A DNA stretch of 36,420 bases from Candidatus Anaerobiospirillum stercoravium (GCA_019113025.1 DXIF01000038.1:1-36420); one strand, 5' to 3'. Positions 26,282-34,517 are shown, counted from the stretch's first letter. Notes: a model not told the origin generated them from the letters alone. Numbers and translations are program-made.

Positions 26282-27107
26282 GACGCACGCGCTCAATGTG
26301 GACGGTGAGGAAGGTGATTTCATCGCGTCCTAGGTCGTGGCCAAACTTCTTTTTGACATAGAGCCCAATGCGCTGAACGCAGCTGTAGGCCACAGGATAG
26401 TGCTTTTTGACTTCATCGAAGAGAAAGTCAGCGCTTGGGGTGAGCTCTTCTTGACGCAACAGACGATGGGCAAAGAACTTTAAGTGGGTGACAAAGCGGG
26501 TGTAGTCGAGACTGTGCTCTTGCGGTTTTATCCCCAATTGGGTGTTGACGATGGTGATGATATCGGCGATCAGGCGCGTCACCTCCAAGGTCTTAGGCAT
26601 GTTCTCATCCAAAGCCGCGTTGACCAAGTGCAGCGCAATAAAACCTGCTTCATCCTCAGGCAGATTAAGCCCGGTCTGATCCCGAATCAGCACCAAGGCA
26701 TCCTCGCCCAAGGCATATTCTTCGGGGTAGAACTGGCGAATTTCTTGGAGCAAGGCATTGACCACATGCTCGCCGCGAATCAGGCGCTGGAGCGCATAGT
26801 AGATATGGTCCGCCAGAGCCAAGGTCAGGCTATTGTGAAAGGACAGGTGCAAGCGCTGTCCGGCTTGGGCGACCAACTGCGCGCACACTTGATAGAGCTC
26901 GGGGGGAATGGAGTCCACGCTCTCAGGGACAGCCGCAGTGGCGTGCTCAGCCTGCTCTAAAGCAAAGACCTTTTCGATCCGGGCAGCATCGACCTCAGCG
27001 CCGACCTTAACCTGAAAGCCCAAGCCCTTGCCCATCACCACTTTTTCTTGCTGGGCGTCGTCTTGGACGATCACCACATTGTTGTTAAGCACCTTAACAA
27101 TGCGCAT
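26262..27107 (-). CDS. BglG/LicT-family transcriptional antiterminator
   Basis: The 281-aa protein has an N-terminal RNA-binding (CAT) domain, MRIVKVLNNNVVIVQDDAQQ to about residue 55, followed by two PTS-regulation domains. Candidate phosphorylated histidines are in LHLVNA of PRD1 and in THLKFFAHRL and LTVHIERV of PRD2. Such proteins dimerise when their sugar is present, bind a leader hairpin and prevent a terminator from forming. The frame is open to 27143, but the ATG at 27107 starts exactly at the conserved CAT domain. The stop overlaps the start of the PTS gene, so the two are translationally coupled and the permease is probably its PTS partner. I could not identify the RNA target (RAT) in the short leader. 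Confidence 0.9.
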   Translation of the reverse strand: MRIVKVLNNNVVIVQDDAQQEKVVMGKGLGFQVKVGAEVDAARIEKVFALEQAEHATAAVPESVDSIPPELYQVCAQLVAQAGQRLHLSFHNSLTLALADHIYYALQRLIRGEHVVNALLQEIRQFYPEEYALGEDALVLIRDQTGLNLPEDEAGFIALHLVNAALDENMPKTLEVTRLIADIITIVNTQLGIKPQEHSLDYTRFVTHLKFFAHRLLRQEELTPSADFLFDEVKKHYPVAYSCVQRIGLYVKKKFGHDLGRDEITFLTVHIERVRHATQGH

Positions 27108-27190
27108 CTTGCCTGCCTGTCCCCATCCCGAAAGCTCTATCACGGGGACTTACGCCCCGCGCGCCCGCATAGGCGAACCGTTAGCATGGC

Positions 27191-27196
27191 ATTGTA
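27191..27196 (-). promoter_or_regulatory. Extended -10 promoter candidate for the antiterminator-PTS operon
   Basis: On the minus strand TGC-TACAAT is an extended -10 about 84 bp upstream of the antiterminator start; the -35 region is poor. The resulting leader (~77 nt) holds a short CGGGG/CCCCG hairpin near 27145. It is short for a full BglG-type terminator/antiterminator switch. Confidence 0.4.
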
Positions 27197-27312
27197 GCAA
27201 AAGTTATCGCACCCAAAAGTGTCGGCGTCACGCGGGCGCACTCCCGGCCGTATGCAGACCGCAGCGCCGCCAGCGCCGTCGGCGCCGCCAGCCCCGCTTC
27301 GCGCGCCGCGCC

Positions 27313-27383
27313 GGGCACCAATCACTGGTGGCTTCGCACCGAGCGCGGGGCGCCCGCACTGGGCACCAATCACTGGTGGCTTC
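27313..27383. repeat. Two identical 23-bp repeats 48 bp apart
   Basis: GGGCACCAATCACTGGTGGC plus TTC occurs at 27313-27335 and again at 27361-27383, and each is followed by a CACC variant. Each copy has an internal CACCA/TGGTG inverted repeat. The second copy overlaps the end of the apparent gene remnant on the minus strand. The unit may be part of a short duplication made while that gene decayed. Confidence 0.7.
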
Positions 27384-27642
27384 TCACCATGCCCATGTGC
27401 TCAAGCTTACGCAAGCCATAGCTTTGGTAGTAGCCGCGGGCTTGGACGTCGCCGAACATGAGCCACTCGTGGTTTTCTTGCAGCGCAGCCATGACATCAT
27501 CCGGGCGGCAGCTTAATGGGTACACCAAGGCGCCTAAGAGCATGTTGCCGCTCTTGTCTGCCCCAACGGCCCACGCGCAGCGTGGGGCAGCGGGCGTGCT
27601 TGCGACTCCTTGCTCAAGGGACCGCGGCGGCGCAAGAACGGC
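27370..27642 (-). pseudogene. Probable gene remnant, possibly the C-terminus of an acetyltransferase
   Basis: On the minus strand a frame is open from 27642, just after a stop, to the TGA at 27370. Its last ~57 codons look like genuine protein: MLLGALVYPLSCRPDDVMAA, then WLMFGDVQARGYYQSYGLRKLEH. The GYYQSYGLRKLEHM ending resembles the end of GNAT N-acetyltransferases, but this is only an impression. The upstream half is compositionally odd and no start with a ribosome site is seen. I read it as the 3' fragment of a lost gene between the antiterminator gene and alaS. Confidence 0.35.
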
Positions 27643-27939
27643 CTATTTTCGCCGTCAAACTGCGCGCCGTTATGATTCGTGGGTATAATGAGCCGTTCAG
27701 GCTGGGGCCAATGAGCATGGCACAATGAGCATGGCAGTAAGGCAGTAAGCTTGGTGCCGGGGGCTGGGTAAGCCCACCGCGGATCAATCCGCAATGCCCG
27801 CGCGCAGTGCCAGTGCACAGTGCCACCCCATCGTGTCACTGCGCAGTGCCACCGCGTGCTCGCGCTGCCGTTGCGCCTGCGCAGGCGCGCCCGGTTCTAG
27901 CTTGAGATTTTTCTTGTTGCAAGAAAAGAGAAAAGTTGC

Positions 27940-30570
27940 ATGTACATGACCACAGATGAGATCCGTCAAACGTATCTCAACTTCTTCAAGGATCATGGCC
28001 ATGAGATCGTGCGATCGAGCTCACTGGTGCCGTACAACGATCCGACTCTTCTTTTCACCAACGCCGGTATGAATCAATTCAAGGATATCTACTTAGGCAA
28101 GGAAAGAAGATCTTATATCAACGCGACCACTGCCCAAAAGTGCGTGCGCGCTGGTGGTAAGCAAAACGACCTCGACAACGTAGGTTACACTGCGCGCCAC
28201 CACACCTTCTTTGAGATGCTGGGCAATTTCAGCTTCGGTGGTTACTTTAAGAAGGAGGCGATCACCTACGCTTGGACCTTACTGACCGAGGGCTTTAAGT
28301 TACCTAAAGAGTCCTTAATGGTCACGGTCTACGCCGAGGACGACGAGGCCTACAATGTCTGGCACAACGACATTGGTTTACCGCCTGAGAAGATCGTCCG
28401 CATTGGCGACAACAAGGGTGGGCGCTACAACTCCGATAACTTCTGGCAGATGGGCGATACCGGCCCATGCGGCCCATGCTCCGAGATCTTCTACGACCAC
28501 GGGCCTCAAATCTGGGGTGGCCCTCCAGGCTCACCTGAGGAAGACGGTGATCGCTTCATCGAGATCTGGAACATCGTGTTCATGCAATACAACCGTCAGG
28601 CCGACGGTACCTTTGAGCCTTTAGGCAAGCCGATGATCGACAATGGCCTAGGCCTTGAGCGTATTGCGGCGGTGCTCCAAGGCGTGCACTCCAACTACGA
28701 TATCGATCTGTTCCGTGACTTAATTGACAATGTCGCCGCCATCTTAGGGGTCAGCGACAAGTCCAATAAGTCGCTGCGCGTCATCTCCGACCATATTCGC
28801 TCGTGCTCGTTCTTGATTGCAGATGGCGTCTTGCCATCCAATGAAGGCCGCGGCTACGTACTGCGTCGTATCATCCGCCGTGCCGTCCGTCACGGGCGCT
28901 TATTAGGCGCTAAGGACGTCTTCTTCTACAAGGTTGTGGCTAAGTTAGTCGAGCTCATGGGCAAGGCTTACCCTGAGTTAGTCGAGCAACAGGCCTTAAT
29001 TGAGCGCACCTTAAAGAAAGAGGAAGAGCAGTTCTTAAACACCTTGGATCGTGGTTTAGCGCTGTTAGACGCCGAACTTGAGAAGTTAGGCGCCGAGCGC
29101 ACCATTCCAGGTGAGGTCGTCTTCAAGCTCTACGATACCTACGGTTTCCCAGCTGACCTGACCCAAGACGTAGTACGCGATCGCGGCTACATTGTGGACA
29201 TGGAAGGCTTTGACAGCGAGATGCAAAAGCAGCGTGAGCGCTCCAAGTCAGCTTCGACCTTTGGCGTCGACTACAACAAGGAGTTAAAGCTCAACGCTGA
29301 GACCGTGTTCACCGGTTATGATAAGACTGAAGATCAGGGCAAGATCATTGCGCTGTTCAAGGGCATTGAAGCCTGCGATCAAGTCTTAACCGATGAGCAA
29401 GCCGTGATTGTCTTAGATCAGACCCCATTCTATGCCGAGAAGGGCGGTCAGGTCGGCGATACCGGTGAGATCCGCTGCGGCCACAACCTCTTTATCGTCG
29501 AGAACACCAAGTACGTCGGCAAGGCTGCTATTCACGTAGGCCGCGTCGAACTAGGTGAGTTCAAGTTAGGCGACGAGTGCCGCGCCATCGTCAACAACGA
29601 GCGCCGCTTAGGCATTAGGGCCCACCACTCGGCCACCCACTTGCTGCACTCGGCGCTGCGTGCGGTCTTAGGCGATCACGTCCACCAAAAGGGCAGCTCG
29701 GTTGGTCCTGACCGTCTGCGCTTTGACTACTCGCACCCACAGCCGCTCTCGACCCAAGAGCGTCAGCAGGTAGTAGCCTTAGTCAACCAGTACATTCGTG
29801 CTAACGACCCAATCGTCACCGAGGTCATGGACTTAGAGGCCGCCAAGCAAAGCGGTGCTCAGGCCCTGTTTGACGAGAAGTATGAAGGTCAAGTGCGCGT
29901 GGTGACCATGGGTGACAGCTCCAAGGAGCTGTGCGGTGGTACCCACGCCAGCCGCACCGGCGATTTAGGCTACTTCCTGATTGTCAGCGATGAGGCCATT
30001 GCCTCGGGCATTCGCCGCATCGAGGCCATCACTGGGGCGGCCGCCATTGAGTATCAGCAGACGGTGTCGCGCGTGGTCGCTCAAGCCTGCAATATGCTCA
30101 AGACTGACAACTTCAGCATTGTTGAGCGCGCCAAGTACATGATCGACCGCACCAACGCCTTAGAGCATGAGAACATGCTGTTAAAGGAGAAGTTAGTGCA
30201 TGTTGAGTGCGAGGCTTTGGCCCACAACACCCAAGAGATCAAGGGCGTGACGGTCCTAGTCCACACCTTCAAGGGCTATTCGATCCGCGAGCTGCGCATT
30301 GCAGCGGACAGCTTAAAGGACAAGCTGCCAAACTCGGTAGTAGTCTTAGCCACGGTCGATGAGGAAGGCTCCAAGGTCAACCTGATTGTTGCGATCTCCA
30401 AGGAATTAACCGCCAAGGTTAAGGCCGGTGACTTAGCCAACACCGTTGCCGCCCAGGTTGGGGGCAAGGGCGGTGGCCGTCCGGAGATGGCTCAAGCTGG
30501 TGGCACTAAAGTTGAAGGCTTAGCTGCAGGTTTAGCTTTAGTCGAGCCGTTCTTACAGGAGCGTTTGTAA
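27940..30570 (+). CDS. alaS: Alanine-tRNA ligase
   Basis: AlaRS charges tRNA-Ala and clears Ser/Gly mischarged tRNA. The 876 aa equal the E. coli length. The class II catalytic core is at the N-terminus (PTLLFTNAGMNQFKDIYLG, RAGGKQNDLDNVGYTARHH, ADHIRSCSFLIADG). The editing site has the zinc-type ligands H563 and H567 (HSATH) and C665 and H669 (CGGTH). The C-Ala domain ends with VGGKGGGRPEMAQAGG. Two ATGs (27940 and 27946) are close together; the first gives the E. coli length. The upstream region is purine-rich, without a clear Shine-Dalgarno. csrA follows with no spacing. Confidence 0.98.
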   Translation: MYMTTDEIRQTYLNFFKDHGHEIVRSSSLVPYNDPTLLFTNAGMNQFKDIYLGKERRSYINATTAQKCVRAGGKQNDLDNVGYTARHHTFFEMLGNFSFGGYFKKEAITYAWTLLTEGFKLPKESLMVTVYAEDDEAYNVWHNDIGLPPEKIVRIGDNKGGRYNSDNFWQMGDTGPCGPCSEIFYDHGPQIWGGPPGSPEEDGDRFIEIWNIVFMQYNRQADGTFEPLGKPMIDNGLGLERIAAVLQGVHSNYDIDLFRDLIDNVAAILGVSDKSNKSLRVISDHIRSCSFLIADGVLPSNEGRGYVLRRIIRRAVRHGRLLGAKDVFFYKVVAKLVELMGKAYPELVEQQALIERTLKKEEEQFLNTLDRGLALLDAELEKLGAERTIPGEVVFKLYDTYGFPADLTQDVVRDRGYIVDMEGFDSEMQKQRERSKSASTFGVDYNKELKLNAETVFTGYDKTEDQGKIIALFKGIEACDQVLTDEQAVIVLDQTPFYAEKGGQVGDTGEIRCGHNLFIVENTKYVGKAAIHVGRVELGEFKLGDECRAIVNNERRLGIRAHHSATHLLHSALRAVLGDHVHQKGSSVGPDRLRFDYSHPQPLSTQERQQVVALVNQYIRANDPIVTEVMDLEAAKQSGAQALFDEKYEGQVRVVTMGDSSKELCGGTHASRTGDLGYFLIVSDEAIASGIRRIEAITGAAAIEYQQTVSRVVAQACNMLKTDNFSIVERAKYMIDRTNALEHENMLLKEKLVHVECEALAHNTQEIKGVTVLVHTFKGYSIRELRIAADSLKDKLPNSVVVLATVDEEGSKVNLIVAISKELTAKVKAGDLANTVAAQVGGKGGGRPEMAQAGGTKVEGLAAGLALVEPFLQERL

Positions 30571-30990
30571 ATGTTAGTAATATCCCAGAAGAAGGGTGAG
30601 AAGCTGAGGATCGGACGGGATATTACTATCACTATTCTCGAGTCCAAGGCAGGAAAGGTGCGCCTGGGCATTGAAGCGCCGCAGGAGCTTGAGGTGATGC
30701 GCGAGTCCTTGTACCGCGAGCGTAAGCAAGCCCCCGGCGCCAACAGCGCCAGCGCCAGCAACGGTACCAGCAACGGCAACAAAGCCCCGGGCAAAAAGCC
30801 CAGCGCAGAAACCAGGGGCGAGGTCAAGGGCGAGGTCAAGGGCGAGGCTAAGGGTCCCGCCCCTGTCGGCCAAAGCCCAGCACCAAGCGCCGAGCTCAGT
30901 GCCGAGCCAAGCTCTACTGATGCCGCACCGGCGGCGAGCGCCGCTGACGCGGTAGCCGCTGGCGACAGCGACGCAAGCGCCTCAGCCTAA
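30571..30990 (+). CDS. csrA: CsrA/RsmA RNA-binding regulator with a long C-terminal tail
   Basis: CsrA dimers bind GGA-containing hairpins near ribosome sites and control translation of carbon-storage, motility and biofilm genes. Residues 1-55 are a clear CsrA (MLVISQKKGEKLRIGRDITI, then RLGIEAPQELEVMRESLY), with R44 kept. In strand 1 the usual R6-R7 (or R6-K7) is Q6-K7, which could change RNA affinity. The protein is 139 aa against 61 in E. coli. The extra ~80 residues are low-complexity Ala/Ser/Pro with GEVKGEVKGEAKG encoded by three 12-bp repeats (30817-30852). AGGAG lies inside the end of alaS, and the ATG follows the alaS stop with zero spacing, implying coupling. The alaS-csrA order is the gammaproteobacterial norm. 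Confidence 0.95.
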   Translation: MLVISQKKGEKLRIGRDITITILESKAGKVRLGIEAPQELEVMRESLYRERKQAPGANSASASNGTSNGNKAPGKKPSAETRGEVKGEVKGEAKGPAPVGQSPAPSAELSAEPSSTDAAPAASAADAVAAGDSDASASA

Positions 30991-31097
30991 GCGCGACTGC
31001 CCAAGGCTAACTTAGCGCCTGAGTGCAGTCCGAGCGATTCGAGCGTTACCTCAGAGCCCAACGGCGCCGCCCTAAACCGGCGTTAAGTTAGCTCCTA

Positions 31098-31127
31098 AAA
31101 GCCATGTCCTAGGACATGGCTTTGTTA
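31098..31127 (+). terminator. Terminator after csrA
   Basis: AAAGCCATGTCC (31098-31109) and GGACATGGCTTT (31112-31123) are perfect complements around TA, followed by GTTAT. The U-run is short but begins within the stem (CTTTGTTAT). It stands about 110 bp after csrA. Confidence 0.7.
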
Positions 31128-31189
31128 TCTGTGCTCAGCCTCACTCTCCTGCGCACCGCACTTTGCGTGTCCGCGGCCCCGCCCTAGCA

Positions 31190-31269
31190 AAGCTGGGACA
31201 AGGCGGAGCAAGCTGGGATCGGATGGAATAAGGTGGGACAAGGTGAGATAAGGTGAGATAAGGTGGGGC
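31190..31269. repeat. Eight tandem 10-bp repeats upstream of tRNA-Ser
   Basis: Consecutive decamers of the type AAGGTGRGAY fill 31190-31269 without gaps: AAGCTGGGAC, AAGGCGGAGC, AAGCTGGGAT, CGGATGGAAT, AAGGTGGGAC, AAGGTGAGAT twice, and AAGGTGGGGC. The period equals about one helical turn, and the array ends 30 bp before the -35 of the tRNA-Ser promoter. Confidence 0.8.
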
Positions 31270-31299
31270 AATTAGTGCCAAAATTTTCTGAGATCACGC

Positions 31300-31328
31300 T
31301 TGACATCCAAAGTCAAAACCACCATAAT
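31300..31328 (+). promoter_or_regulatory. Promoter of tRNA-Ser
   Basis: A perfect TTGACA (31300-31305), a 17-bp spacer and CATAAT (31323-31328), then the GC-only discriminator GCGCGC. This is the layout of growth-rate- and ppGpp-controlled stable RNA promoters. Confidence 0.85.
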
Positions 31329-31344
31329 GCGCGCACACAGTCGC

Positions 31345-31438
31345 GGAGAGATGACCGAGTGGCTGAAGGTACTCCCCTGCTAAGGGAGCATACGACCTAA
31401 AAGTTGTATCGAGGGTTCGAATCCCTTTCTCTCCGCCA
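31345..31438 (+). tRNA. tRNA-Ser(GCT)
   Basis: GGAGAGA (31345-31351) pairs with TCTCTCC, then discriminator G and an encoded CCA (31436-31438). The anticodon loop CTGCTAA gives GCT, which reads the AGC/AGU serine codons. The long variable arm (CATACGACC...GTTGTATCG) is typical of serine tRNAs. T-loop GGTTCGAATCC is present. It is a single-gene unit between its own promoter and terminator. Confidence 0.97.
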
Positions 31439-31442
31439 GCAC

Positions 31443-31465
31443 AACAACCGTAAGGTTGTTTTTTT
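31443..31465 (+). terminator. Intrinsic terminator of tRNA-Ser
   Basis: AACAACC (31443-31449), loop GTAA, GGTTGTT (31454-31460), followed by TTTTT. It begins 5 nt after the tRNA CCA end. Confidence 0.9.
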
Positions 31466-32128
31466 ATGCTCACATGTTGTATCTATGAACTTCAAGTAAA
31501 GCACCGTTGCGCGCGACTCCAATCAGCGCCGCGTCCCCCTGCGTTCCGTCCCACTCGGCGCACCGCCCCTCCCAGCACAGCGTCCCTCCCTGCGCTGCCA
31601 ACGGCGCCCCCCACGGCGCCGCACAGAGCATTAGGGCATTAGGAACGCGTCGCTCTACGGGCGTGCGCTGTAGCCTGCCCCCATCGGCGGGGCCCAACCT
31701 GAATCTGGGCCCAGCACCGTGCCCCTCAGGGCCCCACAGGGCCGCTGCTGGCACTTAGTACCACGCGCTGAGCGCGCACCAGGCGCCATGGAACAAGGGC
31801 GCTGTAGCTGGGCAGCGCCGAGCGGCCCCGAGAGGCCCAGATGAGGCCCTGCGACGCGGTTAATTCTGAGGGGGAGGCACGGGATGGGGTAACGCGGACG
31901 AATGAGCGCAGCGCGGGGCGCATGGGGGCAGCGCGGCCCGGTCCGGGCACACGCCCGCACAGGCCCAGCATGAGACCTGAATGAGGCCAAAATGAGAGTC
32001 GGCGGCGGGGCCGGGGCCAGTTGGTGCGGTGAAACGGGGCAGGCATCTTCCCAATAAAGCACAGCTATCCATCATAAACCCGATATATAAGCCAATTGTG
32101 AAAAAATTTTGAGATTTTGGTAAAAACT
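31466..32128. other. Non-coding GC-rich gap between tRNA units
   Basis: No gene is supported in this ~660-bp stretch. Overlapping frames on the minus strand have proline/arginine-rich translations typical of GC-rich noise. The last ~35 bases (32095-32128) are AT-rich with phased A and T runs, and look like an UP element for the promoter that follows. Confidence 0.5.
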
Positions 32129-32129
32129 C

Positions 32130-32157
32130 TTGCCATGTCACATTTTTTTGCTATAAT
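32130..32157 (+). promoter_or_regulatory. Strong promoter of the tRNA-Arg pair
   Basis: TTGCCA (32130-32135), a 16-bp spacer and a perfect TATAAT (32152-32157) with an extended TGC just before it. An AT-rich UP-like region lies directly upstream, and a GC-rich discriminator (GGCGGCC) follows, as expected for stringently controlled stable RNA. Confidence 0.88.
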
Positions 32158-32198
32158 GGCGGCCACTTGATGCGCTGATGCAGTCAAGTTATGACCAC

Positions 32199-32275
32199 GC
32201 ACCCGTAGCTCAGCTGGATAGAGTAATCGGCTACGAACCGATCGGTCGGGAGTTCGAATCTCTCCGGGTGCGCCA
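32199..32275 (+). tRNA. tRNA-Arg(ACG), first copy
   Basis: The 77-nt gene starts with GCACCCG and ends CGGGTGC plus G and CCA. The anticodon loop CTACGAA gives ACG, whose A34 is normally edited to inosine by TadA to read CGU/CGC/CGA. The D-loop (AGCTCAGCTGGATAGAGT) and the T-loop (GTTCGAATC) are canonical. Confidence 0.97.
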
Positions 32276-32314
32276 TTTCAAGTCATAACGTTAACGTATT
32301 AGTCATTAAGCTGC

Positions 32315-32391
32315 GCACCCGTAGCTCAGCTGGATAGAGTAATCGGCTACGAACCGATCGGTCGGGAGTTCGAATCTCTCCGGGTGCGCCA
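32315..32391 (+). tRNA. tRNA-Arg(ACG), second identical copy
   Basis: This 77-nt gene is base-for-base identical to the tRNA at 32199-32275, 39 bp downstream. The spacers are unlike each other, so only the tRNA itself is conserved. Both are in one transcript from the promoter at 32130-32157. Confidence 0.97.
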
Positions 32392-32397
32392 TCTTCC

Positions 32398-32431
32398 ATT
32401 CGGCGCTGCTTGCAGTTGACCGAATTTTTTT
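32398..32431 (+). terminator. Probable terminator of the tRNA-Arg operon
   Basis: ATTCGG (32398-32403) can pair with CCGAAT (32420-32425), directly followed by a run of seven T. The stem is short and the loop long (16 nt), but the U-run and position fit. Confidence 0.55.
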
Positions 32432-32916
32432 GTCTCTAAATTCCCACCTTTCCCCTCAAATTCTTTACCGCGCTTTGTTTTTGCTTGGGCTCACGGCTTT
32501 AGTCGTGCGGCCTTGTGGCGTTTGTAGGCGCTCCAGCCGCGCCGCCTGTGGCAGCGTTAACGCGCACCAAGTGCGTGCTTGGTACACGCTTGATGCGGAG
32601 CAAAATCGTGGATGCGTTTTTGCCCGCGCAAGGGTAAGATAGCAAGCCCGGCGCCATAAAGTCGGGGGATAATCAAGGCGCTGTGGCGGCTCGGCAGCGG
32701 CAGCCCAGAGCCGATGCGCCGTCCAATTTCTCGGCCCCCAATGCCGATAAATATAGGAGAGCTGAGCGTCAAGCCAAGGCCTGATTGAACCTGACTTGAC
32801 CCAAATCGGGCTGATGCGCGCTTGCTTGCTGAGACGCTTGTTTAGGCGCTTGCTGGGATGCAGCTGAGACGCAGCTTGGGATGTATTGTTTGGTCTTATG
32901 ATGAGCCGGAGGTCTT
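32432..32916. other. Non-coding gap upstream of dnaB
   Basis: I see no supported gene. Near 32830-32880 the sequence repeats GCTGAGACGC and GGCGCTTGCTGGGATG-like units. A weak promoter candidate for dnaB is TTGGGA (32876-32881) and TATGAT (32897-32902) with a 15-bp spacer. Confidence 0.35.
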
Positions 32917-34368
32917 ATGCCCAACGAGGTTGCTGCACGTAACAACTTGCTTGATCCTCCTAAGGATCTCGACGCCGAGCGCAATTTCCTTGGCGCCATC
33001 ATTCAAGATGGCTCGCTGCTGTCGGCCGTGGCTGAAGCGATTGGCCCGCTCTCGCCCTTGGACTTTGCGTCCAAGCGCAATAGCCTCATCTACGAAACCA
33101 TCATGAAGCGCTCGGCGCAGCTTGAGGACTTCAACGTCACGGTGCTGTGCGATCTGCTTGAGACCGATGGACTCTTAGAGCAGGCCGGTGGCCGCGTCTA
33201 TATCGCCTCGCTCTTAGACAGCGCCAATGCGCCCTCATCGGCGGTCATCGAGTTTGCTCAGATCATCCGCAATAAGTCCAAACGCCGTCAGCTCATTGCC
33301 GCTAGTGAGCGCATCATCGACATGTGCTACCAGCCTGAGGGGCGCACGGTCAAAGAGATCTACGACGAGGCGGCCGGCTCGATCTTCAAGCTGGTGGAAA
33401 GCTCCAACCAGAACATCGAAGGCCCTCAACCGGCGGTGCCTAAGGCGGTGCAGCTGCTGCTCAAGATCCAAGATGAGCTGCAGCGCGAGTCGATGATGTC
33501 GGGCGTGCCAACCGGCTTTGTCGAGCTCGACGAGCTGACGCAAGGCCTGCAACCGGGCAGCCTCAACATCATTGCGGCCCGTCCGTCGGTGGGCAAGACC
33601 TCCTTTGCCATGAACATCGTGGCCAATATCGCGATGAACCCCAATGTGCACAAGCCCGCCTTGGTGTTCTCCTTGGAAATGCCGACCGAGCAAATCCTGA
33701 TGCGTCTGTTGTCGACCTTTGGCCGCGTCAGCATGAACAAGCTCAAGACCGGCGAGGTGCAAAACAACCAGTGGATGGACATGGTGCGCAAGCTCAAGCT
33801 CCTTGCTGAAACCGTTAACGGTGAGACGCGCGATAAGCTCTACATCGACGATAGCGGCGATATCACGCCGCTGGAGTTGCGCGCGCGCGCCCGCAAGCTC
33901 TATATGGAGCACGGCGGTCTGAGCGTCATCATGATCGACTATATCCAGCTGATGCGCAGCCAAACCAAGGCTACGAGCCGCACCTTGGAAATCGGCGAGA
34001 TTTCGCGCTCGCTCAAGCTCTTAGCCAAGGAGCTCTCGGTGCCGATCTTGGCCCTCGCCCAGCTCAACCGTGAGGTCGACAGCCGTAAGGATCACCGTCC
34101 ATTAAACTCGGACTTACGTGAGTCCGGCTCCTTAGAGCAAGACGCCGATATGATCATGTTCTTACACCGTGAGGCCATTTACGGCCCAGCCCCGGGCGGC
34201 GAGGACAACTCCAATCAGGCCACCTTGATCATCGGTAAGAACCGTAACGGCGCCATCGCCGATATCGACCTGCACTTTGTGGGCGAGTACACCGCCTTCT
34301 TTGATAAGGGCTACGCTGAAGCTCACTTAGGCGCGGGCAGTTCCGGCCCTGAGATGATGGCCTACTAA
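32917..34368 (+). CDS. dnaB: Replicative DNA helicase DnaB
   Basis: DnaB is the hexameric 5'-3' helicase that opens the replication fork and recruits primase. The 483-aa product has the N-terminal collar domain (DLDAERNFLGAIIQDGSLL), the linker, and the RecA-like C-terminal ATPase domain. That domain shows TGFVELDELTQGLQPGSLNI, the P-loop ARPSVGKTSF (K227), the Walker B stretch VIMIDYIQLM, and ESGSLEQDADMIMFLHR with the arginine-rich end motif KNRNGAIADIDLHF. GGAGG lies 4 nt before the ATG. There is no intein. E. coli DnaB is 471 aa; the extra residues are at both ends. alr follows after 251 bp, the order seen in E. coli. Confidence 0.98.
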   Translation: MPNEVAARNNLLDPPKDLDAERNFLGAIIQDGSLLSAVAEAIGPLSPLDFASKRNSLIYETIMKRSAQLEDFNVTVLCDLLETDGLLEQAGGRVYIASLLDSANAPSSAVIEFAQIIRNKSKRRQLIAASERIIDMCYQPEGRTVKEIYDEAAGSIFKLVESSNQNIEGPQPAVPKAVQLLLKIQDELQRESMMSGVPTGFVELDELTQGLQPGSLNIIAARPSVGKTSFAMNIVANIAMNPNVHKPALVFSLEMPTEQILMRLLSTFGRVSMNKLKTGEVQNNQWMDMVRKLKLLAETVNGETRDKLYIDDSGDITPLELRARARKLYMEHGGLSVIMIDYIQLMRSQTKATSRTLEIGEISRSLKLLAKELSVPILALAQLNREVDSRKDHRPLNSDLRESGSLEQDADMIMFLHREAIYGPAPGGEDNSNQATLIIGKNRNGAIADIDLHFVGEYTAFFDKGYAEAHLGAGSSGPEMMAY

Positions 34369-34482
34369 TGCCCTACTAAGCGGCGTCCCGGCACCTGCGC
34401 CCAGGCACCGCATCTAGGTACCGCGTACCGACACCACATCTTGGTACCGCGCCTAGGCACCCGCCTTCCAGCACTTGCGCCC

Positions 34483-34517
34483 GCGCGCCCCACTTGCGGT
34501 GGGGCGCGCTGAATTTT
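34483..34517 (+). terminator. Terminator after dnaB
   Basis: GCGCGCCCCAC (34483-34493), loop TTGCG, GTGGGGCGCGC (34499-34509) form a perfect 11-bp stem, followed by TGAATTTT. The preceding spacer (34381-34470) holds several CTAGGTACCGC-like repeats. Confidence 0.7.

Noticed and set aside
31655-32062. Overlapping minus-strand frames (up to 135 aa) in the gap between tRNA-Ser and tRNA-Arg
   Set aside because: Translations are Pro/Arg/Ala noise typical of GC-rich DNA, with no ribosome site and no recognisable motif.
32557-32772. A 71-aa minus-strand frame upstream of dnaB
   Set aside because: No ribosome site or recognisable motif and no supporting context.
33235-33963. A 242-aa minus-strand frame inside dnaB
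   Set aside because: It lies wholly in the antisense of a certain gene; His/Leu-rich composition is what antisense of this codon usage gives.
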